Shown: positions 17,714 through 25,838 of the stretch, one piece after another
Numbering within the stretch: position 1 is the first letter of the stretch
Layout of the letters: every line of letters starts with the position of its first letter
Origin: Fen-1364 sp049515135
GTDB taxonomy: Bacteria; Spirochaetota; Spirochaetia; SZUA-6; Fen-1364
Direction: 5' to 3'
Length of the DNA: 64,000 nt
Assembly (NCBI GenBank): GCA_049515135.1
Contig: JBEKUJ010000002.1
Span: forward strand, 248,001 to 312,000
The notes under the pieces: generated by a model
What the model was told of the DNA's origin: nothing
The model's database searches: none
The model's input: only the letters and a program-made list of their open reading frames with translations
Made by a program: the position numbers and the translations under genes

Positions 17714-19546
17714 CTACTCCACCGTAACGCTCTTGGCCAGGTTGCGGGGCTTGTCCACGTCACACCCTCGCGCAACGGCGACGAAGTAGGCAAAGAGCTG
17801 CAGCGGGATGACGGACAGAATGGGAACCAGGGGATCGAGAGTCCGAGGGACAAAGATGGCATCCTCCGCAAGTGAGGCAGCCTCCGAGTCTCCCTCCTGG
17901 GCCACCACGATGATGCTGCCCTTGCGTGCGCGAATTTCGTGCATGTTCCCCAGCATCTTGTCGCGGACTTCCGTCTGGGCAGCCAGCACCACCGTGGGAA
18001 ACGTCGGCTCGATCAGGGCAATCGGGCCGTGCTTCATCTCCGCGGCCTGCACCCCCTCCGCATGGACATAGGAGACTTCCTTCAGCTTCAGCGCGCCTTC
18101 CAGGGCCGTGGGATACTCGAACACCCGGCCAATATAGAGGAAGTCTTCATTCTTCGCGTACCGGGCGGCGATCTCCTGAATGCTGTCCTTCTGCGCAATC
18201 AGCCCCTTCGCCTGCTCGGGGAGCTTTTCCAGCGCGTCAAGGAAAAGCAGGCCGGCGCGCAGGGACAGCCCCCTCATGCGGCCCAGGTACACGGCCAGCA
18301 GGCTCAGGACGACGAGCTGGCTGGTGAAGGCCTTGGTCGATGCCACGCCGATCTCGGGTCCTGCGTGGATGTAGATCCCTTTTCCGCATTCCCGCGCGAT
18401 GCTGGATCCCACGACGTTGCACACACCGATGGTCTCCGCCCCGGTCAGTTTTGCCTCGCGCACGCCTGCCAGGGTGTCGACTGTCTCTCCCGACTGGCTG
18501 ATTGCAATGACCATGGTATCGGGCTCCAGGACTGGATGCGCGTAGCGGAACTCCGAACCGAAGCTCACCTGGGTGGGGACCCGGGCAAGGCTTTCCAGGA
18601 GGTATTTGCCGATCAGGCCGGCGTGCCATGACGTGCCGCACGCCACGATATGGCAGCGCTTCACGCGGCGCAGGAGGGACTCATCCACGCCGCCGAGCTT
18701 GGCGGTCCCTTCTGCGCGCACCACCCGGCCGCGGAATGCATTGCGGATGGATTCGGGCTGCTCGGAGATTTCCTTGAGCATGAAGTGCGGGAATCCCCCG
18801 CGCTCGATGTCAGGAAGGCTGAATGCGATCTGCTGGACCCTCTTGCTGACAGGCGTCCCTTCGAGAGTCTTGGTCTCGAATCCGTCGCCGTGCAGGAGGG
18901 CGGCTTCTCCGTCATCCAGGTAGATGACCTCGCGGGTGTGAGCCACCAGGGGCGCTGGATCGCTTGCAACGAGAGTCTTGTTCTTCCCCAGCCCCAGGAC
19001 GATGGGGCTGCCGTGCCGGGCCACGAAGATCGTTGCCGGCTCCCCGGCATACACCGCGGCAATGCCGTACGCTCCGACCAGGAGCTTCATGGCCCCCAGG
19101 AAGGCCGCAGAAAAACTTGGCTCTGACTTCAGGAACTCCTCGATGAGATGCGGAATCACCTCGGTGTCCGTCTCGCTGGCAAAGACGTGTCCCTGGCCCT
19201 GGAGCGTGGCGCGCAGCGCGGCATGGTTCTCGATGATTCCGTTGTGGATCACTGCGATCCTGCCCGCGCAGTCGACGTGGGGATGGGCGTTGGCCTCAGT
19301 GGGAGCGCCGTGAGTAGCCCAGCGTGTGTGGGCTATCCCTGATTCGCACGCGTCGGCCCCTCCAAGGCCCAGCCCCGCGGCGTCAACCCCGCCAATGCGG
19401 CCGACACGGCGCAGAAGCGAGAGATGGTCGTCGCACGCGACGCAGACGCCCCAGGAGTCGTATCCGCGATACTCGAGGCGCTTGATCCCCTCCACCAGCA
19501 CGGCAGAGTTCGCACCTTCTCCCGCGTAGCCGAAGATTCCGCACAT
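17714..19546 (-). CDS. glmS: Glutamine-fructose-6-phosphate aminotransferase (isomerizing)
   Basis: Makes glucosamine-6-phosphate from fructose-6-phosphate and glutamine, the first step to UDP-GlcNAc. The protein begins MCGIFGYAG, with Cys2 as the glutaminase nucleophile after Met removal. Two sugar isomerase domains follow (GSEFRYAHP, ISQSGETVDT), and it ends with DKPRNLAKSVTVE, the conserved C-terminal tail. Length of 610 residues is standard. The ATG at 19546 follows AGGAGAG. A compound-hairpin repeat lies immediately upstream of this ribosome binding site; I saw no match to the glmS ribozyme core. Confidence 0.96.
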   Translation of the reverse strand: MCGIFGYAGEGANSAVLVEGIKRLEYRGYDSWGVCVACDDHLSLLRRVGRIGGVDAAGLGLGGADACESGIAHTRWATHGAPTEANAHPHVDCAGRIAVIHNGIIENHAALRATLQGQGHVFASETDTEVIPHLIEEFLKSEPSFSAAFLGAMKLLVGAYGIAAVYAGEPATIFVARHGSPIVLGLGKNKTLVASDPAPLVAHTREVIYLDDGEAALLHGDGFETKTLEGTPVSKRVQQIAFSLPDIERGGFPHFMLKEISEQPESIRNAFRGRVVRAEGTAKLGGVDESLLRRVKRCHIVACGTSWHAGLIGKYLLESLARVPTQVSFGSEFRYAHPVLEPDTMVIAISQSGETVDTLAGVREAKLTGAETIGVCNVVGSSIARECGKGIYIHAGPEIGVASTKAFTSQLVVLSLLAVYLGRMRGLSLRAGLLFLDALEKLPEQAKGLIAQKDSIQEIAARYAKNEDFLYIGRVFEYPTALEGALKLKEVSYVHAEGVQAAEMKHGPIALIEPTFPTVVLAAQTEVRDKMLGNMHEIRARKGSIIVVAQEGDSEAASLAEDAIFVPRTLDPLVPILSVIPLQLFAYFVAVARGCDVDKPRNLAKSVTVE

Positions 19547-19560
19547 TCGTCTCTCCTAGG

Positions 19561-19633
19561 GGTCGGCCTATCGGCCACCCAACCCCGCGGGAATACCGCG
19601 GGAGGCCTCGGCCGACTTTCGCCGTCCATGGCG
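19561..19633 (+). repeat. Compound-hairpin intergenic repeat, copy b
   Basis: GGTCGGCCTATCGGCC (19561-19576) is block 1. GTCGGCC (19562-19568) pairs with GGCCGAC (19610-19616), enclosing an inner hairpin CCCGCGG/CCGCGGG (19584-19590 and 19596-19602). Block 2, GCCGTCCATGGC, follows and matches the copy at 54215-54238. The copy sits in the leader of glmS, four bases from its ribosome binding site. Confidence 0.6.
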
Positions 19634-19657
19634 AGGGGAGCATAACAGAAAAGGACT

Positions 19658-19948
19658 CTAGAAGTCCACGCCGAATCCGTTGTAGGAGCCGGACCAGGGC
19701 AGCCATTCGACGTCAACGCTGCTCACCCGGGCGCCCGGCGGACCTTTCTCCAGCCAGCTGACGAGCCGGGCGAGCCTGGTTGTGTCCCCTTCGGCAACCA
19801 CTTCGACCGTACCGTCCGCGCGGTTTGCCACCACGCCGCTGAGGCCGAGGGACCTGGCTTCACGAACTACGGACCAGCGAAAGCCGACTCCCTGAACGCG
19901 GCCATGAACGACGGCGCGCAGGGCGCGAGCCTCAGCCGGACCCGCCAC
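19658..19948 (-). CDS. Acylphosphatase
   Basis: A 96-residue enzyme that hydrolyses acyl phosphates. The signature GRVQGVGFRWSV carries the catalytic Arg, and the catalytic Asn lies in GVVANRADGTVEV. Length fits the family (about 90). Start is the GTG at 19948, which follows GGAGAGG at good spacing; a longer reading frame to 19984 would overlap the upstream gene more. It overlaps the end of the receiver-domain gene by 17 bases, so the two are probably co-transcribed. Confidence 0.88.
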   Translation of the reverse strand: MAGPAEARALRAVVHGRVQGVGFRWSVVREARSLGLSGVVANRADGTVEVVAEGDTTRLARLVSWLEKGPPGARVSSVDVEWLPWSGSYNGFGVDF

Positions 19949-20324
19949 GCGCCTCTCCGGGGAAAGAACCAGACACCTCGGCAAGGGTCCTGCTGATCAG
20001 CTCTTCGAGGTCCGAGTAATCGTACGGCTTGTAGACGACGGGGAAGGGTATTGGAAACTCCGGTTGCAGGAAGCCGCTGGTGATGATCACTTTCTTGTCC
20101 CTGCAGAACTGGCGCAGGAAGCGGATCCAGTAGTCGCCGCCCAGGATATCCATGCGGTAGTCCGTGACGACGAGATCCACGTGATGGTCGAGGATCTGTT
20201 TGATCGCCCCGACGCCGTCGGACGCGACAAGGACGTCATGTCCCTTCTTCTTCAGGAAATCCCGCAGGGTGAGGCGGATGGAGTCCTCGTCCTCCACCAC
20301 AAGAATCACAGCCCGTTCAGCCAT
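19932..20324 (-). CDS. Single-domain response regulator (CheY-like)
   Basis: A 130-residue receiver domain with no output domain. Acidic pocket: VVEDEDS; phosphoacceptor Asp in VVTDYRMDILGG; Thr/Ser in IITSG; Lys in VYKPYDY. The last 15 residues are a short unstructured tail. Start is the ATG at 20324, overlapping the stop of the upstream HTH-receiver gene by eight bases. It probably works with that neighbour or an unlinked kinase; no histidine kinase is adjacent. Confidence 0.88.
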   Translation of the reverse strand: MAERAVILVVEDEDSIRLTLRDFLKKKGHDVLVASDGVGAIKQILDHHVDLVVTDYRMDILGGDYWIRFLRQFCRDKKVIITSGFLQPEFPIPFPVVYKPYDYSDLEELISRTLAEVSGSFPGEARGGSG

Positions 20325-20946
20325 TCGCTTCGCCTGCCGGAACGCGGGAAGCGGTGAGCTCCTCAATGCGCACGCACAGCTTCTCGAAGTCCAGGGGCTT
20401 GGCAAAGAACGCGTCAGCGCCTTCCCCGAGGATGGTCTTCTCCAGCGAGGAATCGGTCAGCCCCGTGATGGCGATGATGACAGGCGCGCCGAGTGCGGGG
20501 TCTTCCTTGATCCGCTTGCACAGCTTGTGTCCGTCGATGCCGGGCAGGCTGATGTCCAGGAGAATCACGCCAGGCTTCAGCTCCGTGATCTGCTTGCCCG
20601 CTTCGAATCCATCGAACGCCTGCATGATCGTATACGACGGGAGCCTCCTGGTAAGGAACCTCTTGAGCAACGTGTTGAGGTTCTCGTCATCGTCGACAAT
20701 CAGGACCCGGTGCCAGTCCGCAGCATTCTCATCGCTCTCCTGAAGCTCATCGGGGATCCTCATCCCCCGCGTCGTGAGAAACGCCAGCAGGTCTTCGGCA
20801 TAGACACGGTATTGGCCTCCAGGAGTCATGAACGCTTTGAGGAAGCCGTTTTTAATCCAATTGATCGCGGTCTGGTTGACGACGCCGCAAATATCCGCAA
20901 CTTCCAGGGCCGAAAAAATACGGACCTTCTTTTCCTTTTTTGCCAC
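20317..20946 (-). CDS. HTH-receiver hybrid regulator (DNA-binding domain first)
   Basis: A 209-residue protein with reversed response-regulator order. Residues about 8-60 form an excisionase/MerR-like helix-turn-helix (FSALEVADICGVVNQTAINWI, then GGQYRVYAEDLLAFL). Residues about 78-200 are a receiver domain: VDDDEN acidic pocket, Asp in ILLDISLPGIDG, Lys in FFAKPLD. The GTG start at 20946 has AAAGGA upstream. It overlaps the next receiver gene by eight bases. A good sigma-70-like promoter lies at 21000-21027. It may regulate itself or the divergent DUF434 gene. Confidence 0.85.
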   Translation of the reverse strand: MAKKEKKVRIFSALEVADICGVVNQTAINWIKNGFLKAFMTPGGQYRVYAEDLLAFLTTRGMRIPDELQESDENAADWHRVLIVDDDENLNTLLKRFLTRRLPSYTIMQAFDGFEAGKQITELKPGVILLDISLPGIDGHKLCKRIKEDPALGAPVIIAITGLTDSSLEKTILGEGADAFFAKPLDFEKLCVRIEELTASRVPAGEANG

Positions 20947-20999
20947 GTCTGTTATCCTTTCAATAGTGAAAGACCAATTGCCAATTCTCTATATTATTC

Positions 21000-21027
21000 A
21001 GTATACCAATTATATCCATAATGTCAA
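21000..21027 (-). promoter_or_regulatory. Promoter for the HTH-receiver gene
   Basis: On the minus strand TTGACA (plus 21022-21027) is followed after 16 bases by TATACT (plus 21000-21005). Transcription would start near 20993, giving a leader of about 47 bases. The -35 box overlaps the first codons of the divergent DUF434 gene. The surrounding AT-rich region also has the palindrome CTTTCA-ATAG-TGAAAG (20957-20972) and three CCAATT copies (20974, 20981, 21006), which could be operator sites. Confidence 0.55.
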
Positions 21028-21710
21028 TGAAAAAATTTGAGCTTGCAATCGACGATTACAGATACCTCCGCTGGAAAGGATACCCCGAGAAGGCTTCTCT
21101 CAAGCTTGTTGGAGACAGGCACAGGCTGTCGCGCGTGGAGCGCAACACGCTCTTTCGCGGTGTGATTCCGGACGAGATCGCAGCGGCGCGTAAACAAAAG
21201 CTCGTGGCCCCGGCCAACGTGCAAGGACAAAGCCTGGGAATAGACTGGTACAATGTTCTCATCACCGTGGAGAGCTTCCTGCGCGGGCTTCCCCTTTTCA
21301 TTTCGGATGACGGAATCATCAGGGACTCTTCCGCGACGCATGGCAGCTATCGCCGGACCGGCCTCACGGACAGGGCACTGGACGCGATCATCGATGCGCT
21401 GCGGGCACTGGCGCCCGGAGGCGTGGACGCGTTTCTCGATTCTCCCATCGCGTTCTCGGGCCAGATGGCGGAGGAAGCTCGAGATCGCCTGAGCCGGCTT
21501 TCCATCCCTTTCCATGTGACCCTGGAGCACTCCGCGGATTATCCCCTGAAGAGCTATAGCGGAGTAGTTGCATCGTCTGATTCGGTTGTTCTTGATTGCG
21601 CCGTGTACGTGCTTGATCTTCCCCGCTTTGCCGTGGAGGCAGGGTTCCACTTTATTCCTCCGTCTCTCGGCGGGCTTCCTGCCGTATTTCCGAAAGTATT
21701 CGGGCAATAA
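21021..21710 (+). CDS. DUF434/DUF5616-type conserved protein
   Basis: A 229-residue protein of a poorly characterised family. The N-terminal third (DYRYLRWKGYPEKASLKLVG, then RLSRVERNTLFRGV) matches DUF434. The rest (IDWYNVLITVESFLRGLPLF, then DDGIIRDSSATHGSYR) matches the domain usually paired with it, which I recall as DUF5616. Conserved Asp residues (IDWYNV, SDDG, LDSPIAFSG) suggest a PIN-like nuclease arrangement, but that is inference. The ATG at 21021 has no ribosome binding site and lies close to the promoter region, so it may be nearly leaderless; ATG 21027 is an alternative. It overlaps recX by 59 bases, tail to tail. Confidence 0.75.
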   Translation: MSMKKFELAIDDYRYLRWKGYPEKASLKLVGDRHRLSRVERNTLFRGVIPDEIAAARKQKLVAPANVQGQSLGIDWYNVLITVESFLRGLPLFISDDGIIRDSSATHGSYRRTGLTDRALDAIIDALRALAPGGVDAFLDSPIAFSGQMAEEARDRLSRLSIPFHVTLEHSADYPLKSYSGVVASSDSVVLDCAVYVLDLPRFAVEAGFHFIPPSLGGLPAVFPKVFGQ

Positions 21711-22314
21711 TCCGGGAACGGAAGCCCCGGGCGGAAAGCTTTCCCACAGCGGTCCTTGGCGTCAGGCCATGGACAACCTTCCGGGCCTGCTCCAGCTCCA
21801 CCTCCTCCGTGCAGAGGTCGCGAAGCACCTCCTCCGCAATGTCACGCGGCACGCCGCCGCGCAGGAGCCCTCGGTACAGCGACTTCCATCCCTCCTTGCG
21901 CGCAGAGAGACGGAACCGTGTCCAGTTTTCAGCGAAGACCCGGTCATCAACATAGCCGAGCTCGATCATACGGCTCACCGCGGCGCGGGCGGCGTCCAGG
22001 CCGAAGCCACGAGATCGAAGCTTTCGCAGGAGCCCCCTGCGGGTCTGGGCGGCGCGTGACAGAAAGCGCAGAGCAGTCTGGCGGGCCAGGACGAGCTCCG
22101 AACGCCCCAGGAGCTGGGCGACGCGTGATTCGTCAAGCACATCTCCTGCGGCAAGTCCCTCGGAGGCAAAGACTTCGGCATGGATGATGAAGAAAGAGCC
22201 GTCGGCGAGATGGATGCGAACCATCTCACCGGCGGCCCCTTTGAGCTCGATCGAAACGACGGAAGAGGAACCGGCAGCCCTATCTCTTGGAGAACTGGAA
22301 GCGTCTTCTGGCAC
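21652..22314 (-). CDS. recX: RecX-family regulatory protein
   Basis: RecX proteins bind RecA filaments and limit recombination. The 220-residue protein has the family's repeated three-helix units: ALRFLSRAAQTRRGLLRKL, then RAAVSRMIELGYVDDRVFAENW, then LLRGGVPRDIAEEVLRDL. About 60 extra N-terminal residues (ELKGAAGEMVRIHLADGSFF) form a small strand-rich region found in some RecX proteins. The GTG at 22314 overlaps rpsI by 35 bases; the ATG at 22224 is an alternative start. No recA is in the window. Confidence 0.8.
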   Translation of the reverse strand: MPEDASSSPRDRAAGSSSVVSIELKGAAGEMVRIHLADGSFFIIHAEVFASEGLAAGDVLDESRVAQLLGRSELVLARQTALRFLSRAAQTRRGLLRKLRSRGFGLDAARAAVSRMIELGYVDDRVFAENWTRFRLSARKEGWKSLYRGLLRGGVPRDIAEEVLRDLCTEEVELEQARKVVHGLTPRTAVGKLSARGFRSRIIARILSEIRQEARRETEE

Positions 22315-22672
22315 CGGCCTGGCCGTACTTCTTCCTCTCCACCATGCGGGAATCCCTGGTCAGGAAGCCGTTTGCGCGCAGGGCGGTATGGTTGGACGCG
22401 TCATACGCGTTGAGGGCCCGGGCCAGTCCGTGCCGGCACGCCTCGATCTGGGAGGACACACCCCCTCCGCTGACGCGAATCAGCACATCGAACTTGCCGG
22501 TATTGCTGGTGACATCCAGGGGGGCCATCACTGCCTGCGCGGTCAGAAGGCCCGCGAAATATTCCTCCACGGGCTTGTCATTCACGGTGATCTTCCCGGC
22601 ACCGTCCCGCAGGAATACGCGCGCGATCGAAGTTTTGCGCTTGCCGGTTGCAACTGCAAGATTCTTCACCAA
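22280..22672 (-). CDS. rpsI: 30S ribosomal protein S9
   Basis: Small-subunit ribosomal protein whose C-terminal tail reaches the P-site tRNA. The 130-residue sequence has ATGKRKTSIARVFL at the start, the SGGGVSSQ loop, and ends in the universal basic tail (YGQAGARRRFQFSKR). It follows rplM by 19 bases in the usual L13-S9 operon. Confidence 0.97.
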   Translation of the reverse strand: MVKNLAVATGKRKTSIARVFLRDGAGKITVNDKPVEEYFAGLLTAQAVMAPLDVTSNTGKFDVLIRVSGGGVSSQIEACRHGLARALNAYDASNHTALRANGFLTRDSRMVERKKYGQAGARRRFQFSKR

Positions 22673-22691
22673 GGCATTCTCCTAACGTGGA

Positions 22692-23123
22692 TCAGCTGAT
22701 TTCCAGCTTGATGGGTTTCTGCGACACATGGGGATGCTCCGACCCGGCGTAGACCTTCAAGTGCTTGAAGATCTTTCTCCCGAGGGGCCCCTTGGGGAGC
22801 ATGCCCTGGATGGCCTTTTCCAGCGGCCAGGCAGGCTTGCGCGCTATGACCTTCTCAAAGGGCTCTGAGCGGAAACCGCCCGGATAGCCCGAGTGGCGGT
22901 AGTACAGCTTTTGCGAAGGCTTGCGGCCCGTGACCCGGATCTTGTCCGCGTTGATGATGATCACCGAGTCACCGAGGTCCCAGTGCGGCGAGAACTCAGG
23001 CTTGTTCTTGCCCCTGAGGATCCCCACCACACGCGATGCCAGCCTGCCCAGGACCTTGCCCTCGGCGTCGATGAGGTACCATTTTCGCTCCACCTCATCC
23101 GGCTTTACAAATATCGTTTTCAT
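22692..23123 (-). CDS. rplM: 50S ribosomal protein L13
   Basis: Early-assembly large-subunit protein. The 143-residue sequence has the family strings WYLIDAEGKVLGRLAS, DSVIIINADKIRVTG, YYRHSGYPGG and MLPKGPLGRKIFKHLKVYAG. It is first in the rplM-rpsI operon. Start is the ATG at 23123. Confidence 0.97.
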   Translation of the reverse strand: MKTIFVKPDEVERKWYLIDAEGKVLGRLASRVVGILRGKNKPEFSPHWDLGDSVIIINADKIRVTGRKPSQKLYYRHSGYPGGFRSEPFEKVIARKPAWPLEKAIQGMLPKGPLGRKIFKHLKVYAGSEHPHVSQKPIKLEIS

Positions 23124-23205
23124 CCGTTAGCCCTTCCGTGAAAAATGCGGCTCGGTGGCCGCAGGAAGGGTACGCTGACACATAGATCGAGGAATGTCAA
23201 GAGCG

Positions 23206-23463
23206 TCACTTTTTCTCATCAGCCTTCTTTTCTTCCTTTTTCTCTGCTTTCTCCTCCTCTTCCTCTTTCTTAGCCTCCCTCTTGTCCTTGATGTCCGCTA
23301 TGCCGACGAAGAACGCTATGAGGCCGATAAAAACAGCGAGGATGGGCACTCCGCCCTTGAGGAACTGAATGACCTCGGACCACCACTGCAGGCCCCAGGA
23401 CACCGGAAGGATGGAGTAGACGGCGAAGAGAATGAGGACAATGCCAATGGTCAACGCGATCAT
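23206..23463 (-). CDS. Small two-helix membrane protein with a Lys/Glu-rich tail
   Basis: An 85-residue protein of unknown function. Two hydrophobic helices (MIALTIGIVLILFAVYSIL and GVPILAVFIGLIAFFVGI) are joined by a short amphipathic loop. The last 28 residues are almost only Lys, Glu, Ala and Asp, predicted to be a charged helix or coiled coil in the cytoplasm. Start is the ATG at 23463 after GGAGG at good spacing; an upstream in-frame extension lacks these features. It stands alone downstream of rplM. Confidence 0.65.
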   Translation of the reverse strand: MIALTIGIVLILFAVYSILPVSWGLQWWSEVIQFLKGGVPILAVFIGLIAFFVGIADIKDKREAKKEEEEEKAEKKEEKKADEKK

Positions 23464-23674
23464 GTAAAGCCTCCGGTTCTTGTCGTTGTTTCTCTGCCAA
23501 AGAATAGCGAAATACTCGGTGGTGTCAAGGACGTCAGATCGGCGATGCCGCCGCTCGCAAAGATTGAAGGCGCACAATGAGAGCTGCCGGATCAGCACAG
23601 CTTGCGTGCTAGGGCAAAATCATGTATTGTTGCATTCCCGCCCCGGCGGAAAACCAATAGCGAAAGGAGCGACA

Positions 23675-23860
23675 ATGAAGGTACGAATCGACCCGGACCT
23701 CTGCACTGCCTGCGGCGTGTGCACCGATGCGGTCCCCCAGGTCTTCAGGATGGGGAAGGACGCTGCCGAGGTCATCGACCCTGAGGTTCCAGCCAATCTC
23801 CAGAACGCAGTGAAGGATGCCGCAACCGACTGCCCTGCCGAGGCCATTATTGTCGAGTAA
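23675..23860 (+). CDS. Single-cluster [4Fe-4S] ferredoxin
   Basis: A 61-residue electron carrier. Three cluster Cys lie in CTACGVC and the fourth in DCPAEAI near the C-terminus. The two extra Cys that form a disulfide in mono-cluster ferredoxins such as that of Thermotoga are absent (the first motif ends CTDAVP, with Val where Cys is usual). Start is the ATG at 23675 after AAAGGAG. A rho-independent terminator follows the stop codon, so it is a single-gene unit. Confidence 0.9.
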   Translation: MKVRIDPDLCTACGVCTDAVPQVFRMGKDAAEVIDPEVPANLQNAVKDAATDCPAEAIIVE

Positions 23861-23878
23861 GACGCTCTGAATGCCTGA

Positions 23879-23902
23879 AAGGCCCGGGCTCCCGGGCCTT
23901 TT
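23879..23902. terminator. Bidirectional rho-independent terminator
   Basis: A perfect stem AAGGCCCGGG/CCCGGGCCTT with a two-base loop, followed by TT on the plus strand and preceded by AAA, giving T's on the minus strand. It sits between the ferredoxin stop (23860) and the convergent fabF stop (23906) and can end both transcripts. Confidence 0.85.
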
Positions 23903-23905
23903 GCG

Positions 23906-25165
23906 TCACGGCCTGGAAAACACCAGCGCCACCTTCGTGCTTCCAAACCCGAACGAGTTGGACATTGCAACGCGCACCGGACGCTCCTGCGGCCGGCAGG
24001 GCACAAGGTTCAGACCGGCAAACTCCTTGTCCGGTTCTTCGAGGTTCAAAGTCGGTGGGCACGCTCCGCGCGCGATGGAGAGGATGGAGACAATTGCTTC
24101 AATAGCGCCGGCGGCCCCGAAGGTGTGCCCCATGGCCCCCTTCGTTGAGGAGATTGCAAGCCGGGCGTCCTTTCCGAACACGCTCACGATCGCATGCAGC
24201 TCGCCGGCGTCCCCGATCTGCGTTCCCGTCGCATGCGCGTTGAGATAGTCCACTCCGTCCGGCGGAACTCCAGCCCGCTCCAGGGAAATCCGCAGGGCGC
24301 GCTGCTCGCCCAGCCCTTCGGGGTGCGATGCGGTGATATGATAGGCGTCGCTCACAGAGGCATAGCCGGCGAGCTCCGCGTGGATCCGCGCTCCGCGGAT
24401 CCGTGCGTGCTCGTAGTCCTCAAGGATGAGGACCCCCGCGCCTTCTGCCAGGACAAAACCGTCGCGGGCCGAGTCGAAAGGGCGCGACGCGCGCTGCGGA
24501 GAATCATTCCAGTGGGTGCTCAACGCATGAATCTTTGTGAATCCGGCAATCGAAAGGGGATGGACCGCGGCGTCGCTTCCCCCGGCGACAACGACGTCGG
24601 CTTCTCCCAGCAGGATTGCGCGAGCCGCAGAGGCAATGGCCTCCGCACCGGTTGCGCATGCGCTCATCAAAGCGAAGTTCGGTCCGCCGAAGCCGTGAGC
24701 GATGGCGATCTGTCCGCTGGCGAGGTTTGCGAGCTGCGCCGTGATGAAATACGTGGAAAGCCCCGCCTCTCCCCGGGCAGAGAAATCCACGGCCCCGTTT
24801 GCGAGCGTTGAAAAGCCCCCGATCCCTGAGCCGACCATGACGCCGACCCTCTCCTTTTCGGACGGATCCTGGGGGGCGTATCCCGCATCGGCAAGCGCCT
24901 GTTCGGCAGCCTTTCTTGCATACAGGATGAACGGATCGCTGCGCCGTGTTTCACGGGGCGGAAATCCCTTCTGGAGATCTAGCTCCCCTGGTCCCGAGCC
25001 CAGAGGCACCAGCCCGGCGACCCGGGATGCAAGATGTTCGACAGGAAACCGATCGATCGCGCGGATTCCCGATTTCCCCTCCATGAGCCCCTGCCACATG
25101 AGCTCGACGCCTACTCCAAGGGGTGATACTACCCCCATCCCCGTGACGACGACACGTTTCTTCAT
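23906..25165 (-). CDS. fabF: 3-oxoacyl-[acyl-carrier-protein] synthase II
   Basis: Elongating condensing enzyme of type II fatty-acid synthesis. The catalytic triad is visible: Cys in MSACATGAEA, His in NAHATGTQIGD (usually NAHGT), His in KGAMGHTFGAAGA. C-terminal NSFGFGSTKVALVF is also typical. I chose ATG 25165, at good distance from GGAGGAG; ATG 25168 overlaps the tetR stop and is an alternative. The small changes around the first His and in MGHTFG suggest a divergent FabF. It is the second gene of a tetR-fabF operon, so its level is probably set by that repressor. Confidence 0.9.
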   Translation of the reverse strand: MKKRVVVTGMGVVSPLGVGVELMWQGLMEGKSGIRAIDRFPVEHLASRVAGLVPLGSGPGELDLQKGFPPRETRRSDPFILYARKAAEQALADAGYAPQDPSEKERVGVMVGSGIGGFSTLANGAVDFSARGEAGLSTYFITAQLANLASGQIAIAHGFGGPNFALMSACATGAEAIASAARAILLGEADVVVAGGSDAAVHPLSIAGFTKIHALSTHWNDSPQRASRPFDSARDGFVLAEGAGVLILEDYEHARIRGARIHAELAGYASVSDAYHITASHPEGLGEQRALRISLERAGVPPDGVDYLNAHATGTQIGDAGELHAIVSVFGKDARLAISSTKGAMGHTFGAAGAIEAIVSILSIARGACPPTLNLEEPDKEFAGLNLVPCRPQERPVRVAMSNSFGFGSTKVALVFSRP

Positions 25166-25776
25166 CATCTCCTCCAATACTTCGACGCCGCGGCCGCGGC
25201 TTCCAGCAGCTCATCCGCCTCGGGATAGCCTGCCAGCGTTCTGGACATGGACAGCGCCCCGAATGCGAGACACAAGGTCAGAATGGCCATCCGCCGTGCC
25301 TCCGTCGGCGAGCGTCCCTCCAGGCGGTCCGCGAAAGCTTTGACTCCTCTGGAAAACTCCGCGCGCACGCGCGCCCGGACCGCGCGACCCGACCGGGGAA
25401 GCTCCGAGAGAAGCGCCGCATACGGGCACCCGGTCTGCGGATTGTCGCGGTGATCCCGCGTGAGGTACGCCCGGAGAAAACGCTCCACGTAGGACGCCCC
25501 CCGCGCGTCGCCAAGGCTCACCGCCAGGAGCTTTCGCTTTTCCCGCGCCGCCCAGGAGAACGCGTCCTGCATCAGGCGCTCTTTCGAGGAGAAGTGAGCG
25601 TAGAACCCACCGCCGGTCAGGCCGGCTGCCGCCATGACCTTTCGGACGCTTGCGCCCTTGATCCCGTCTCTGCGGAGGAGCCTGGCCGCCGCGCCCTCGA
25701 TCTTCTGGCGGGTGCGGTCTTTCCGCGAGGGTGCGTTTTTCCCCCTGCGCGCGCCATGATGATGAGCTTCATTCAT
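25165..25776 (-). CDS. TetR-family transcriptional regulator
   Basis: A 203-residue repressor. Residues about 20-65 form the TetR helix-turn-helix (QKIEGAAARLLRRDGIKGAS, then GLTGGGFYAHFSSKERL). The C-terminal ligand-binding half is helical and contains RDNPQTGCPYAALLSEL, seen in AcrR/NemR-like members. It is followed directly by fabF, so it may respond to a fatty-acyl compound (inference). A double palindrome overlaps its start codon and -10 box. The ATG at 25776 has no ribosome binding site and lies close to the predicted transcription start, so the mRNA may be nearly leaderless. Confidence 0.88.
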   Translation of the reverse strand: MNEAHHHGARRGKNAPSRKDRTRQKIEGAAARLLRRDGIKGASVRKVMAAAGLTGGGFYAHFSSKERLMQDAFSWAAREKRKLLAVSLGDARGASYVERFLRAYLTRDHRDNPQTGCPYAALLSELPRSGRAVRARVRAEFSRGVKAFADRLEGRSPTEARRMAILTLCLAFGALSMSRTLAGYPEADELLEAAAAASKYWRR

Positions 25777-25802
25777 TACAATCGTAATATTACGAGTGTA
25801 AT
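25775..25802. promoter_or_regulatory. TetR operator: tandem ATTAC-N4-GTAAT palindromes
   Basis: Two identical inverted repeats lie head to tail with no gap: ATTAC-AATC-GTAAT (25775-25788) and ATTAC-GAGT-GTAAT (25789-25802), 14 bases each. On the minus strand a promoter TTGACA (25811-25816) with an 18-base spacer to TAATAT (25787-25792) places the -10 box inside the operator. This is the arrangement expected for autorepression of tetR-fabF. Confidence 0.8.
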
Positions 25803-25838
25803 ATCTGTGATGTCAAGTGACAATTCGGGGAGCGCGTT

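Noticed and set aside
19547..19657. glmS ribozyme upstream of glmS.
   Set aside because: The region is only 111 bases, mostly the dispersed hairpin repeat, and I see no match to the ribozyme core.
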